A DNA stretch of 64,000 nt from Mycobacterium rhizamassiliense (GCF_900157375.1 NZ_LT721901.1:3148315-3212314); one strand, 5' to 3'; shown: positions 49,004 through 59,030, counted from the stretch's first letter. Notes: generated by a model from the sequence alone, not told the origin. Translations and numbers: made by a program.

Positions 49004-50638
49004 GTGAGCAGGTTTACCGACAAGATGTTCCATAACGCCCGCACCGCGACGACGGGCATGGTGACAGGTGAACCCCACGAACCCGTCCGCCACACCTGGG
49101 GCGAGGTCCACGAGCGCGCGCGCCGCATTGCGGGCGGCCTGGCCGCCGCCGGCATCGGCCTTGGCGACGCGGTCGGCGTGCTGGCCGGCTTCCCCGTCGA
49201 GATCGCCCCGACGGCGCAGGGCCTGTGGATGCGCGGCGCCAGCCTGACCATGCTGCACCAGCCCACGCCGCGTACCGACCTGGCCGTGTGGGCCGAGGAC
49301 ACCATGACCGTCATCGGCATGATCGAGGCCAAGGCCGTCATCGTGTCCGAGCCCTTCCTGGTGGCCATCCCGGTGCTCGAGGAAAAGAACATCAAGGTCC
49401 TCACCGTCGCCGACCTGCTGGCCGCGGATCCGATCGACCCCATCGAGGTCGGCGAGGACGACCTGGCGCTGATGCAGCTGACGTCCGGCTCGACCGGGTC
49501 GCCCAAGGCCGTGCAGATCACCCACCGCAACATCCACTCCAACGCCGAGGCGATGTTCATCGGCGCCGAGTACGACATCAACAAAGACGTCATGGTCAGC
49601 TGGCTGCCCTGCTTCCACGACATGGGCATGGTCGGCTTCCTGACCATCCCGATGTACTTCGGCGCCGAGCTGGTCAAGGTCACGCCGATGGACTTCCTGC
49701 GCGACACCCTGCTGTGGGCCAAGCTGATCGACAAGTACAAGGGCACCATGACCGCGGCGCCCAACTTCGCCTACGCGTTGCTGGCCAAGCGGCTGCGCCG
49801 CCAGGCCAAGCCGGGCGACTTCGACCTGTCGACGCTGCGCTTCGCGCTGTCGGGCGCCGAGCCCGTCGAGCCCGCCGACGTCGAGGACCTGCTCGACGCG
49901 GGCAAGCCGTTCGGCCTGCAGTCCTCGGCGATCCTGCCGGCCTACGGCATGGCGGAAACCACACTGGCCGTGTCGTTTTCGGAGTGCAACGCCGGTCTGG
50001 TCGTCGACGAGGTGGACGCCGACCTGCTGGCCGCGCTGCGCCGCGCCGTGCCGGCCGCCAAGGGCAACACCCGCCGGCTGGCCACGCTGGGCCCGCTGCT
50101 CAAGGACCTCGAGGCCCGCATCATCGACGACGACGGCAGCGTGCTGCCGCCGCGCGCCGTCGGTGTCATCGAGCTGCGCGGCGAATCGCTGACCCCCGGC
50201 TACCTCACGATGGGCGGCTTCCTGCCGGCCCAGGACGAGCACGGCTGGTACGACACCGGAGACCTCGGCTACCTCACCGAGGAGGGCCACATCGTGGTCT
50301 GCGGCCGGGTCAAAGACGTCATCATCATGGCCGGCCGCAACATCTACCCGACCGACATCGAGCGGGCCGCCGGCCGCGTCAAGGGCGTGCGCCCGGGCTG
50401 CGCCGTCGCCGTCCGGCTCGACGCCGGGCACTCGCGGGAGACCTTCGCCGTGGCCGTCGAGTCGAACGCCTTCGAAGACCCCGCCGAGGTGCGCCGCATC
50501 GAGCACCAGGTGGCGCACGAGGTCGTCAGCGAGGTCGACGTGCGGCCGCGCAACGTCGTGGTGCTCGGCCCCGGGACCATCCCGAAGACGCCGTCGGGCA
50601 AGCTGCGCCGGGCGAACTCCGTCACCCTGGTTACGTAG
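49004..50638 (+). CDS. pks16: Fatty-acyl-AMP/CoA ligase (Pks16-like)
   Basis: 544 residues from GTG 49004, which follows a strong AGGAGG. Adenylate-forming motifs are [39 protein letters not shown] and the hinge [20 protein letters not shown]. The GRNxYPxDIE form is typical of fatty-acyl-AMP ligases (FAAL), which load acyl chains onto carrier proteins. The historical name pks16 (Rv1013) is misleading because no ketosynthase is present. Acyl ligases of this type are targets of Pat acetylation in mycobacteria, though this one has not been shown to be. Confidence 0.88.
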   Translation: MSRFTDKMFHNARTATTGMVTGEPHEPVRHTWGEVHERARRIAGGLAAAGIGLGDAVGVLAGFPVEIAPTAQGLWMRGASLTMLHQPTPRTDLAVWAEDTMTVIGMIEAKAVIVSEPFLVAIPVLEEKNIKVLTVADLLAADPIDPIEVGEDDLALMQLTSGSTGSPKAVQITHRNIHSNAEAMFIGAEYDINKDVMVSWLPCFHDMGMVGFLTIPMYFGAELVKVTPMDFLRDTLLWAKLIDKYKGTMTAAPNFAYALLAKRLRRQAKPGDFDLSTLRFALSGAEPVEPADVEDLLDAGKPFGLQSSAILPAYGMAETTLAVSFSECNAGLVVDEVDADLLAALRRAVPAAKGNTRRLATLGPLLKDLEARIIDDDGSVLPPRAVGVIELRGESLTPGYLTMGGFLPAQDEHGWYDTGDLGYLTEEGHIVVCGRVKDVIIMAGRNIYPTDIERAAGRVKGVRPGCAVAVRLDAGHSRETFAVAVESNAFEDPAEVRRIEHQVAHEVVSEVDVRPRNVVVLGPGTIPKTPSGKLRRANSVTLVT

Positions 50639-50642
50639 CCGT

Positions 50643-51905
50643 TCAGGCCCCGGCGAGCTGCTTCTGCTCGTAGAGCCGCGCCCATTCCTTGCGGGGGCGG
50701 ATCGACACGTCGACGTCGCTGCCCTTGGCGCGCAACGCTTTAACGTTGGCCTGCTCGCGCGGCGTGCGGGCGAACGGGTCCCAGGTGAAGAAGTTGCAGG
50801 CGTTGGCCCAGGTGATCTTGTTGATGTCGGTGTCGTCGGCGCCGGCGGCGTTCAGCTCGGCCAGCACCTGCTCGGGGGCGTCGGGCCAGAAGCAGTCCGA
50901 GTGCGGGTAGTCGCATTCCCAGGCGATGATGTCGATGCCGATCTCGTGGCGCAGCTTCAGCGAGGTCTTGTCGGTGACGTAGCAGGCCAGCGAGTGCTCG
51001 CGGAACACGTCGGACGGCAGTTGAGAGCCAAAGTCCCGCCGCAGCCACTTCTGGTTGGTGTAGTGCCGGTCGCTGCGATCGAGGTAGAACGGGATCCAGC
51101 CGATGCCGCCCTCGGAGAAGGCGAACTTCAGGTCGGGGTAGTTGCGCATCGCCGGGCCCCACAGCAGGTCCTGCGCACACATCGCCGAGATCTGGGTGGC
51201 CAGGATGATCATGTTGTCGATCGGCGCGTTGGGCGCCATGCTGATCGCCCCGAAGCCGGTGCCGATGTGCAGGCACATCACCACGTTCTCCTCGGACAGC
51301 GTGCGGAACACCGGGCCCCAGTAGTCCTCGTCGTGGTAGCTCGGCAGCCCTTCCAGGTGCGGCAGTTCCGGCATGGTGACCGCCCGGCAGCCCTTGGCGG
51401 CCACGCGGCGGATCTCGGCGCACATCCCCTCGGGGGTCCAGGTCGGCAGGATCGCGATCGGGATGAAGCGGTCCGGGTAGGTGCCGGCCCACTCGTCGAT
51501 GTGCCAGTCGTTGTAGGCCGACACCATCACCAGGGTGACGTCCTCGCGCGTCATGTTGAGGTGACGGGCCGAAAAGCCGGTGAACGTCGGGAAGCACATC
51601 GACGCGAGGATGCCGTTGCGGTTCATGTCGCGGACGCGCTCGTGGATGTCGTAGACGCCGGGCCGCATCTCCGCGAAGCCGGCGGGGTCGCGGCCCCACT
51701 CCTCGGCCGGCCACGACACCACCGCGTTGAGTCCGCTGACGCCCTGCGGCCGGCCCTGGTACATCCACTGGTCCACGCCCTTGTCGTCGGTGACGACGAT
51801 GGGTGCCTCCTCCTTGTACTTGGCGGGCACGTGGCGCAGGAACATGTCCGGCGGCTCCACGACGTGGTCGTCGATGCTCACCAGGATCAGGTCGTCGATG
51901 TCCAT
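50643..51905 (-). CDS. Amidohydrolase-family (Amidohydro_2) protein
   Basis: 420 residues of the TIM-barrel hydrolase/decarboxylase group. Visible elements include ISIDDHVVEPPDMF, MCLHIGTGFG, FAFSEGGIGWIPF and AWECDYPHSDCFWP, the last contributing a conserved Asp and His. The first metal ligands are altered (DDHV instead of HxH), as in many mycobacterial members of this subgroup. Substrate unknown. It is convergent with the acyl ligase and divergent from the AraC gene 25 bp away, which may control it. Confidence 0.82.
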   Translation of the reverse strand: MDIDDLILVSIDDHVVEPPDMFLRHVPAKYKEEAPIVVTDDKGVDQWMYQGRPQGVSGLNAVVSWPAEEWGRDPAGFAEMRPGVYDIHERVRDMNRNGILASMCFPTFTGFSARHLNMTREDVTLVMVSAYNDWHIDEWAGTYPDRFIPIAILPTWTPEGMCAEIRRVAAKGCRAVTMPELPHLEGLPSYHDEDYWGPVFRTLSEENVVMCLHIGTGFGAISMAPNAPIDNMIILATQISAMCAQDLLWGPAMRNYPDLKFAFSEGGIGWIPFYLDRSDRHYTNQKWLRRDFGSQLPSDVFREHSLACYVTDKTSLKLRHEIGIDIIAWECDYPHSDCFWPDAPEQVLAELNAAGADDTDINKITWANACNFFTWDPFARTPREQANVKALRAKGSDVDVSIRPRKEWARLYEQKQLAGA

Positions 51906-51930
51906 GCCTCAACTTGTACCCTGGACACTC

Positions 51931-52788
51931 GTGACCGTCTCCGCATCTTCGGCCAAAGTTTTATCTCGATCGGCCAACCCGGCGAACGTCAGCCAGGTCG
52001 AGCTGCGCCGCGGCGGGCGCGCCCTGGCCGGCAGCTACCTCTACGAGGGGGATCGGCTGGTCACCGGCTGGCATTCGCACGATCTGCACCAGATTCAGTA
52101 CGCGATCGGCGGGGTGGTCGAGGTCGAGACCGCCGCCGCCCACTACCTGCTGCCGCCACAACAGGCGGCCTGGATGCCGGTCGGGCTGGAACACCAGGCG
52201 ACGATGACACCCGACGTCCGCAGCGTCGCGGTGATGTTCGATCCCGCGCTGCTGCCCGAGGTCGACAGCCGAGCGCGCATCCTGGCCGTGTCGCCGTTGA
52301 TTCGCCAGATGATGATCTATGCGCTGCGCTGGCCGATCGGCCGGGCCGAAAGCGACCCGGTCTCCGACGGCTTCTTCCAGACGCTCGGGCACCTGGTTTT
52401 CGAGGCGCTGGATCACGAGGCGCCGCTGAGCCTGCCGACGTCGACCAATCCGATCGTCGCCGCCGCGATGGCCTACACCAAGGCGAACCTGGCGACGGCG
52501 ACCGCCGCGGACGTCAGTCGCGCCGTTGCGGTCTCGGAGCGCACGCTGCGGCGCCAGTTCGACGAGGCGATTGGGATGTCTTGGCGCACTTACCTTTTGC
52601 ATGCACGCATGCTGCGCGCGATGGCCCTGCTGGCCGCCCCGGGGCAAGCGGTACACCAGGCCGCCACGGCGGTCGGCTTCGACAGCCTGAGCGCGTTCAC
52701 TCGCGCGTTCACCCAGTTCTGCGGCGAAACCCCGTCGGCGTACCGCAAGCGCCTACCAGGTGTGGACGACGTTCTGGGCGGGTTCTAG
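51931..52788 (+). CDS. AraC-family transcriptional regulator
   Basis: 285 residues from GTG 51931. The N-terminal cupin-like ligand domain contains [17 protein letters not shown]. The C-terminal double HTH has [20 protein letters not shown] and [20 protein letters not shown]. It stands divergent from the amidohydrolase gene and probably regulates it. The 3' end overlaps the convergent pth gene by 36 bp. Confidence 0.87.
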   Translation: MTVSASSAKVLSRSANPANVSQVELRRGGRALAGSYLYEGDRLVTGWHSHDLHQIQYAIGGVVEVETAAAHYLLPPQQAAWMPVGLEHQATMTPDVRSVAVMFDPALLPEVDSRARILAVSPLIRQMMIYALRWPIGRAESDPVSDGFFQTLGHLVFEALDHEAPLSLPTSTNPIVAAAMAYTKANLATATAADVSRAVAVSERTLRRQFDEAIGMSWRTYLLHARMLRAMALLAAPGQAVHQAATAVGFDSLSAFTRAFTQFCGETPSAYRKRLPGVDDVLGGF

Positions 52789-53328
52789 GCCCAGTTCTAT
52801 CATCAGCTCGGTGGCGTCGGCGGCCTGCTCGCAGACGGTGGGGATCTCGGCGCGCTCGGCGGCGGTGAAGTTCTCCAGCACGAACGCGGCGGGGTCCTTG
52901 CGGCCGGGCGGGCGCCCGATCCCGATGCGCACCCGCTGAAAGTCCTTGGTGCTCAACGCGGATGCCACCGAGCGCAGCCCGTTGTGCCCGCCCTCGCCGC
53001 CGCCGATCTTGAGCCGGACGCGGCCGAACTCGAGATCCAGATCGTCATGGATGACGATGACGTCGGCGGGGGCGACGGAGTAGAACTTGGCCAGCGGCCC
53101 GACCTGGCGGCCGGACTCGTTCATGTAGCAGCGCGGCTTGGCCAACACCACCGAACGCCCGGCCAGCCGGCCGCTGGCGATCTCGGCGCCGGAACGCTTG
53201 TGCGCCTTGAACTTTGAACCCAGCCTGCCGGCAAGCAGATCGGCCACCATGAACCCGACGTTGTGCCGGGTGCGGGCGTAGTTGTCTCCGGGGTTGCCCA
53301 GGCCGACCACCAGTAGCGGTTCGGCCAC
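52753..53328 (-). CDS. pth: Peptidyl-tRNA hydrolase
   Basis: 191 residues. It frees tRNA from peptidyl-tRNA released by stalled ribosomes. Motifs include [20 protein letters not shown] (catalytic His), [10 protein letters not shown] and [26 protein letters not shown]. Length and position agree with Rv1014c. It is probably co-transcribed with rplY, 12 bp upstream. Confidence 0.95.
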   Translation of the reverse strand: MAEPLLVVGLGNPGDNYARTRHNVGFMVADLLAGRLGSKFKAHKRSGAEIASGRLAGRSVVLAKPRCYMNESGRQVGPLAKFYSVAPADVIVIHDDLDLEFGRVRLKIGGGEGGHNGLRSVASALSTKDFQRVRIGIGRPPGRKDPAAFVLENFTAAERAEIPTVCEQAADATELMIELGLEPAQNVVHTW

Positions 53329-53340
53329 GTCGCGAGCCGC

Positions 53341-54009
53341 CTACTCGGACTCGTCGGCAGCGGCTTCGCCTTCGGCCTCGCCGCCCTCTTCGTCGGTCGC
53401 TTCCCCTTCGGCCGTCTCGCCCTCTTCGCCGGCGCCCTCTTCCTCGAGGTCCTCGGCGGTCGGGGCGTTGACGACGTTGACCACCAGCAACTCGGGGTCG
53501 GAGATCAGGTTGACGCCCTTGGGCAGCTCGATCTGTCCGGCGGTGAACTGGGTGCCCGGCTCGGCGCCCTCGACCGACACGGTGAGGTGCTCGGGGATCG
53601 ACATGGCCTCGGCCTCGATCTCGATCGTGTTGGTGTCCTGGGTGACCAGGGTGTCGGGGCCGGCCTGGCCGTCGACGATGACGTTGACCTCGACGACGAC
53701 CTTCTCGCCGCGGCGCACGATCACCAGGTCGGCGTGCTGGATGCTGCGGCGGATCGGGTGGATGTCGAGCGCCTTGGTCAGTGCCAGCTGCTCCTTGCCG
53801 TCGATGTCCAGGGTCAGCACGGCGTTGGTGCCGGAGTTCCGCAGCACGGCCGCGTAGTCGTGGGCCGGCAATTCCAGGTGCTGGGGGTCGGCGCCGTGGC
53901 CGTAGAGGACGGCGGGAACCTTGCCGTCGCGGCGGGCACGACGGGACGCGCCTTTACCGGTCTCGGTTCGCACCCCGGCCTTGAGTTGATTGACTGCCGA
54001 CTTGGCCAT
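53341..54009 (-). CDS. rplY: 50S ribosomal protein L25/general stress protein Ctc
   Basis: 222 residues. The N-terminal 5S-rRNA-binding L25 domain ([20 protein letters not shown]) is followed by the Ctc beta-barrel domain. The last ~40 residues are a Glu/Gly-rich acidic tail of low complexity, usual for actinobacterial L25. It forms a pair with pth as in Rv1015c-Rv1014c. Confidence 0.94.
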   Translation of the reverse strand: MAKSAVNQLKAGVRTETGKGASRRARRDGKVPAVLYGHGADPQHLELPAHDYAAVLRNSGTNAVLTLDIDGKEQLALTKALDIHPIRRSIQHADLVIVRRGEKVVVEVNVIVDGQAGPDTLVTQDTNTIEIEAEAMSIPEHLTVSVEGAEPGTQFTAGQIELPKGVNLISDPELLVVNVVNAPTAEDLEEEGAGEEGETAEGEATDEEGGEAEGEAAADESE

Positions 54010-54185
54010 CTGTATCGCTCCTGTGTGCTCGGTACCTAGTTCTTGGCACGGCCAGGATCGCGACAGTATGTCGGTCTCCGTCGATAACGGTGCTGGCTGA
54101 TTCGCCTGCCACCCTCGCCGTGACGCCCGGTCAGGTTAGCGCATCGGCGCCTTGGAGTGGAAATTCGCGCGGGCCTGCGTCGAGC

Positions 54186-54231
54186 GTGAAGCCAGGTTCA
54201 CGTTCGATGCCGAATGTGAAACCAGCTTCAC
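54186..54231. repeat. Two palindromic GTGAA...TTCAC units, 30 bp period
   Basis: Each unit is 16 bases, GTGAAGCCAGGTTCAC at 54186-54201 and GTGAAACCAGCTTCAC at 54216-54231, followed by GTTCG. They form two similar small hairpins between the 3' end of the SDR gene and rplY. They may act as a terminator pair or be copies of a dispersed mycobacterial short repeat. The rest of 54010-54242 contains nothing recognised. Confidence 0.7.
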
Positions 54232-54242
54232 GTTCGCGCAGC

Positions 54243-55112
54243 TCAGAACGGGAATTGGGTCTTGGTGAGCTGCTCGGACAGCTGCCAGAGCGCGGCGCCG
54301 GTCGGCGCGTCCTTGGCCGCCGGGCTGCGGCCCACCGCCTGCGTGCGGCCGAGGCTGCCGAACCGCGGCCCGATGAAGGTGTTGCCCGGGATGTCCTGGG
54401 ACGCCGCGTACAGCGTCTGGCGGGCGCCAAAGTCGGCGTTGGTGGCGAACACGCTGGTGGCCGCTGACATCAGGGTGTCGCTGAGCTGGCGCCCGGTCGC
54501 GCCCTGCAGGTTGGTGTGCGAGTAGCCGGGGTGGGCCGCGACCGCGCGCAGCGGCGAGCCGGCCGCGGCGAGGCGGCGTTGCAACTCGCTGGTGAACAGC
54601 AGGTTGGCCAGCTTGGACTGGGCGTAGGCGAGCCACGGCCGGTAGCGCCGCTTCTTCCAGTTGAGGTCGTCGAGGCTGATGCGCCCGGGCAGGTGCGCCA
54701 TCGACGAAACCGCCACGACGCGGTCGGTGAGCTTGGGCAGCAGCAGGTTGGTCAGCGCGAAATGGCCGAGGTGGTTGGTGCCGATCTGGCTCTCGAAGCC
54801 GTCGATCGTCTCCGCGTACGGCACGGCCATCACGCCGGCGTTGTTGATCAGGACGTCTGCCTTATCGACGCCGTCGGCGAATTCCCGGACCGACGACAGG
54901 TTCTGCAGGTCGAGCTCGCGCACCTCGACCTGGCCGCGCATGTCCCGGGCGGCGGCGTGGCCCTTCTGCGTGTTGCGGACGGCCATGATGATCGTGGCGC
55001 CGTTGCTCGCCAGCTCGCGGGCCGTGATCGCGCCCAGCCCGCTGTTCGCGCCGGTGATGATCACGGTGCGCCCGGCGAACGACGGCAGGTCTGCGGCGGT
55101 CCAGTCAGTCAT
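54243..55112 (-). CDS. Short-chain dehydrogenase/reductase
   Basis: 289-residue SDR of the retinol-dehydrogenase-like group. The cofactor motif is TGANSGLG at residues 20-27, NNAGVM follows near 91, and the catalytic Tyr-Lys is YAQSK near 163. It belongs to the oxidoreductases many mycobacteria carry for lipid or xenobiotic carbonyls; the substrate is unknown. The start ATG 55112 lies in a 124 bp region shared with the divergent regulator. Confidence 0.87.
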   Translation of the reverse strand: MTDWTAADLPSFAGRTVIITGANSGLGAITARELASNGATIIMAVRNTQKGHAAARDMRGQVEVRELDLQNLSSVREFADGVDKADVLINNAGVMAVPYAETIDGFESQIGTNHLGHFALTNLLLPKLTDRVVAVSSMAHLPGRISLDDLNWKKRRYRPWLAYAQSKLANLLFTSELQRRLAAAGSPLRAVAAHPGYSHTNLQGATGRQLSDTLMSAATSVFATNADFGARQTLYAASQDIPGNTFIGPRFGSLGRTQAVGRSPAAKDAPTGAALWQLSEQLTKTQFPF

Positions 55113-55236
55113 GGCTGACAACACTAATGAACCTGCGGGTCTGCGCGTTGGCTGCGGCAACCTCGCGCGCCCGCCAACGCGGATCTGCGCCATATCGCCG
55201 ATGTTTTGCTTCACGCGCGCCGCGATGCTGACTAAC

Positions 55237-56646
55237 ATGAGCCAACACGCGGAGATTCCACCGTTAACCTGGAGCGATTTGGGTGTGGGCGATTTGCTGC
55301 CGACCGGAACAGTGACATTGCTGCTGGCCGATGTCGAGGGCTCGACGCGGCTGTGGGAGACCCAGCCCGAGAAGATGACGATCGCACTCGCGGAGTTGAA
55401 CCGCGCCGTGGACCAGGCGGTTCCGGCCTTCGGCGGGGTGCGCCCGGTCGAGCAGGGCGAGGGCGACAGCTTCGTGGCCGCCTTCGCCCGCGCGTCCGAC
55501 GCGGTGGCGTGCGCGCTGGCGCTGCAGCGGGCGCCACTGGCGCCGATCAAGCTGCGCCTCGGGCTGCACACCGGTGAGGTCCAGTTGCGTGACGACGCCA
55601 ACTACGCGGGCCCGACGATCAACCGGACGGCGCGGCTGCGCGACCTCGGCCACGGCGGGCAGACGCTGCTGTCGGGAGTCACCGAATCGCTGGTTGCCGA
55701 TCGGCTGCCGGACGGGGCGTGGCTGGCCGACCTGGGCAGCTACCCGCTGCGTGACCTGCCGCGCCCGGAGCGGGTGGTGCAGTTGTGCCATCCCGACGTG
55801 TGCAACGAGTTTCCGCCCCTTCGGGTCCGCACCGTCGTTGTGTCGCACAACCTTCCCGCGCAGCTGACGAGTTTCGTTGGGCGCCAAGCCGAAATGGCCG
55901 AGTTGCAAAGTCTGGTGGCGGACAACCGGTTGGTGACGTTGACCGGGGCCGGCGGCGCGGGCAAGACGCGGTTGGCCGTCGAACTCACCGCCCAAGTCCT
56001 CGGTGAGTTCGGTGATGGCGTTTGGTATGTCGACTTGGCTCCGATCACCATCCCGGATGTCATGCCGGTGACGGTGGCGCGCACGCTCGGTCTGCCGGAT
56101 CAGCCGGGCCGTTCCACGATGGAACTGCTGGTGCGGTTCTTCGGCGAGAAGACGATGTTGCTGGTGCTGGACAACTGCGAGCATCTGCTCGATGTGTGCG
56201 GATCGCTTGTCGTCGAGTTGCTCGCCGCCTGCCCGCATTTGACGATTCTGGCGACCAGCCGAGAGCCCCTGGGTGTGCCGGGCGAGCTGAGCTGGCGGGT
56301 GCCGTCATTGCCGCTCGCGGATCAGGCGATCGAGTTGTTCGCCGACCGCGCCCGGCGCGCTCGACCGAATTTCGTTGTGGGCGAAGACAACACCGAGCTA
56401 GTGCGCGAGATCTGCGAGCGTCTCGACGGCATACCGTTGGCGATTGAGCTCGACGCGGCGCGGGTTCGGGCGCTGTCGCTGCCACAGATTTTGGGTAGCC
56501 TCCCCTGCCCAGGTGGTGTGGAGTCGGGAAATCTCCGAGTCGACGGCCGCCGTCAATTCCTCGGCGCGATGATTGAACTGCTTCAACCGGTCCGCGAACG
56601 CGATCAACTCGTCGATATCGATGGAATAGCGGCTTGTCACAGGTGA
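55237..56646 (+). pseudogene. Truncated LuxR-type regulator with N-terminal adenylate cyclase-like domain
   Basis: The first ~160 residues form a class III nucleotidyl cyclase domain (LLLADVEGSTRLWE...EGDSFVAAF). A STAND/NB-ARC ATPase follows, with Walker A TGAGGAGKTRLA, LLVLDNCEHLLD and ATSREPLG. Intact relatives (Rv0386, Rv1358, Rv2488c type) run on to 900-1100 residues with a LuxR HTH. Here homology stops after ARVRALSLPQIL near 56490. The remaining 50 codons are the antisense of a WXG100 gene. The HTH and effector domain are lost, so it is annotated as a broken gene; the cyclase part could still be made. Confidence 0.82.
56398..56640 (-). pseudogene. Truncated WXG100 (ESX-like) gene, second of a pair
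   Basis: GTG 56640 starts TSRYSIDIDELIAFADRL... and reaches the WXG-type turn TTWAGEA at about residue 48. After 56497 the frame enters antisense regulator DNA and ends at 56398. The second helix and export signal of the WXG100 fold are missing. The start overlaps the upstream WXG100 stop (GTGA), as in typical two-gene ESX cassettes. The loss coincides with the truncation of the regulator gene, pointing to one deletion. Confidence 0.75.
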
Positions 56647-56951
56647 TCCGCCTGATCGAGGGATCGGAGTACCGTCGCCGCATGGGTCTCGTTCTCGGCG
56701 AGCAGACTCACCGACTTGACGAGCAGAGCGGAATGCTCCTCGAGGATCGCCACCACAGTCTGGGCATCGCTGTGCCACTACTCCCAGGCAGGCTCGTAGG
56801 CGGAGCGGGCTTTACCGGTCCATTTCGAGGACAAGTCGCCCCAGGAACGCGCGATGTCGGCCAGCTCCTTGGCCAGGTCGTCCGCCTGCCCGGATAGGAA
56901 TTGCGCCGTGTTTGCGGTCGCTTCGAGCTGCATGCGAAATACGCCCGCCAC
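56637..56951 (-). pseudogene. WXG100 (ESX-like) gene with in-frame amber stop
   Basis: A reading frame of 105 codons starting GTG 56951 (or ATG 56933) encodes MQLEATANTAQFLSGQ, helix 1, the turn SSKWTGKA, and helix 2 up to YEPAWE. A TAG at 56780-56778 then interrupts it. The same frame continues WHSDAQTVVAILEEH... to the natural stop at 56637. Length and layout fit a complete WXG100 type VII substrate apart from the nonsense codon. It pairs with the truncated gene downstream. Confidence 0.72.
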
Positions 56952-57054
56952 ATTCCACCCCCGCTTTCAGCGTTGCAGTCGGCCCCAACAGTCAAGACCA
57001 CCGGCTGGACTTGCGCAATTCACCCGCTATTTGGCGCTCGCCGCGCTCGCCGAA

Positions 57055-57705
57055 TTACTTTGCGGCGACGACGAATCCGTGGATGATCATGTCGATGCCG
57101 CCGGCCTGCGCGGCGGCCTGGTCGGCCAGGCTGGTGATCGTGAGCTGAACGAAGTAGCGCTGCTTGCCCGGCGGCGACCCGGTCGGCAGCACGATCCGGT
57201 TCAAGCTGTGTAACCGCGTGCCGTCCTCGTTGTTGTAGCTGCCCTGGATCATCGACGAGGGAAACCCGTTGTAGGGCGCCATCGATGCGTCCAATTGCTT
57301 GAAATTGTCGAACAATTGCGCATCGTCGTTGCCGTGCTTGATGACCTGCGCCGGGTCGAAATCTCCGTTCAGCGCGAACACCACGAGCCGCGCGGTCGGA
57401 TACTTCTTGTTCTTGGCCAGCAACACAGTCTGCGGCGCGATGTGCGGATCGGTGAACCGCTCCCAGCCCGGCGGGGTCGGTATCGACACCGTCAAATCCG
57501 GCAGGGAGTCCGGCGCCACCTGCTTGCCGGTCACGCCGATGCTGTTCAGATACTGCGACAGGGGGACGGGTTTCTCGACCGTGGTGGTCGGGGTGGCCGT
57601 CGAGCTCGTCGTCCAAACCGACGTGTAGTCAGGACCTTTGGGACCGCAGGCGACCACCGACGCCAGCAGCGCGGCCGTCGCGACGGCGGTCGCGACGGGT
57701 TTCAC
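57055..57705 (-). CDS. lpqT: LpqT-like lipoprotein
   Basis: 216 residues from GTG 57705. The signal peptide VKPVATAVATAALLASVVAC ends in lipobox SVVAC-G. The mature part carries a Ser/Thr-rich stalk (TTSSTATPTTT, a likely O-mannosylation region) and a LpqN/LpqT-type domain (VSIPTPPGWERF). Position matches Rv1016c. LpqN-type lipoproteins are thought to bind envelope partners; the precise role is unknown. The GTG overlaps the stop of the ArsC-like gene. Confidence 0.88.
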   Translation of the reverse strand: MKPVATAVATAALLASVVACGPKGPDYTSVWTTSSTATPTTTVEKPVPLSQYLNSIGVTGKQVAPDSLPDLTVSIPTPPGWERFTDPHIAPQTVLLAKNKKYPTARLVVFALNGDFDPAQVIKHGNDDAQLFDNFKQLDASMAPYNGFPSSMIQGSYNNEDGTRLHSLNRIVLPTGSPPGKQRYFVQLTITSLADQAAAQAGGIDMIIHGFVVAAK

Positions 57706-58049
57706 AGAATCTCGCGGACCGCGTCGATCGGCCGGGCCAGCCGGGTGCCCTTCGGTGTGATGACGAACGGGCGCTCGATCAGGATCGGATGCTCGGCCAT
57801 GGCGTCCAGCAGCTGCCCATCCGTCGCATCCGCAAGCCCCAGTTCGGCGTACAGCGGTTCGCGCTTGCGCACCGCGGTAGCGACGTCGATGCCCGCGTCG
57901 CGGATCATGTTGACCAGCTCGTCGCGCGACGGCGGGGTCTTCAGGTACTGAACGACGGTGGGCTCTAAGCCGTTCTCCCGCAACAAGTCCAGCGTCTTGC
58001 GAGAGGTACTGCACTTGGGGTTGTGGTAGATGACATTCTCGTCAGCCAT
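57702..58049 (-). CDS. ArsC/Spx-fold arsenate reductase-like protein
   Basis: 115 residues of the glutaredoxin-coupled ArsC family. The active-site motif NPKCSTSRKTL has the catalytic Cys. Downstream ILIERPFVITPKGTRLARP provides the conserved Arg and substrate loop. No ars transporter or regulator is nearby, so arsenate reduction in vivo is uncertain. It is coupled to lpqT (4 bp overlap) and sits directly after prsA, a position empty in the M. tuberculosis order as I recall it. Confidence 0.87.
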   Translation of the reverse strand: MADENVIYHNPKCSTSRKTLDLLRENGLEPTVVQYLKTPPSRDELVNMIRDAGIDVATAVRKREPLYAELGLADATDGQLLDAMAEHPILIERPFVITPKGTRLARPIDAVREIL

Positions 58050-59030
58050 CTAGGCGTCTCCGTCGAATAGCCCGGTGACGGAGCCATTTTCGAACACGGC
58101 GCGAATGGTGCTGGCCAGCAGCGGCGCGATCGACAACACCGTCAGCTGGGGGAATCGTTTCTCCTCGCCGATGGGCAGCGTGTTGGTGACGATGACCTCG
58201 CTGGCGCCGCACGCGGCCAGCCGCTCGGCGGCCGGGTCGGACAACACGCCGTGGGTCGCCGCGACGATCACCTCCCGGGCACCGTCTTGGCGCAGCAGGT
58301 TCACCGCACCGGCGATGGTGCCACCGGTGTCGATCATGTCGTCGATCAGCACACAGGTGCGGCCCTCGACCTCGCCGACGACGCGGTTGGACACCACCTG
58401 GTTGGGCACCTTCGGGTCACGGGTCTTGTGGATGAAGGCCAGCGGTACGCCGCCCAACGAGTCGGCCCACTTCTCGGCGATGCGCACGCGCCCGGAGTCG
58501 GGGGAGACCACGACCATGTTGCCGTCCGGGTAGTTGTCCTTGATGTAGGTGGTCAGCAGGGTCTGGCCGCGCATGTGGTCCACCGGGCCGTCGAAGAAGC
58601 CCTGGATCTGGTCGGTGTGCAGGTCGACCGTCACGATCCGGTCGGCCCCCGCGGTCTTCAGCAGGTCGGCAACCAGGCGGGCCGAGATGGGCTCGCGACC
58701 GCGGTGCTTCTTGTCCTGGCGGGCGTACGGATAGAAGGGCATGACGGCGGTGATCCGCTTGGCGCTGCCTCGCTTGAGCGCGTCGATCATGATCAGCTGT
58801 TCCATCAGCCAGCGGTTTACCGGCCACGGGGCCGACTGCAGGACGAAGGCGTCGCAGCCGCGCACCGATTCGTGGAACCGGACGAAGATCTCGCCGTTGG
58901 CGAATTCCCGCGCCGTCTGCGCGGTGACGTGCACATCGAGCTCTTTGGCTACCTGTTCGGCTAGTTCGGGATGCGCCCGCCCAGAGAACAGCATCAAGTT
59001 TTTTCGATTATCGGACCAGTCGTGGCTCAA
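58050..59030 (-). CDS. prsA: Ribose-phosphate pyrophosphokinase
   Basis: 326 residues. It makes PRPP from ribose 5-phosphate and ATP. PRPP feeds nucleotides, His, Trp and also decaprenyl-phosphoryl-arabinose in mycobacteria. Motifs are FANGEIFVRFHESVRG, AVMPFYPYARQDKKHRGREPIS (flexible/PRPP loop) and VLIDDMIDTGGTIAGA. TTG 59030 gives the M. tuberculosis length; a TTG at 59057 is also in frame. Confidence 0.94.
   Translation of the reverse strand: MSHDWSDNRKNLMLFSGRAHPELAEQVAKELDVHVTAQTAREFANGEIFVRFHESVRGCDAFVLQSAPWPVNRWLMEQLIMIDALKRGSAKRITAVMPFYPYARQDKKHRGREPISARLVADLLKTAGADRIVTVDLHTDQIQGFFDGPVDHMRGQTLLTTYIKDNYPDGNMVVVSPDSGRVRIAEKWADSLGGVPLAFIHKTRDPKVPNQVVSNRVVGEVEGRTCVLIDDMIDTGGTIAGAVNLLRQDGAREVIVAATHGVLSDPAAERLAACGASEVIVTNTLPIGEEKRFPQLTVLSIAPLLASTIRAVFENGSVTGLFDGDA

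Noticed and set aside
48929..50518. 529-codon minus-strand frame opposite the acyl-AMP ligase
   Set aside because: No domain pattern, and the plus strand encodes a complete adenylate-forming enzyme.
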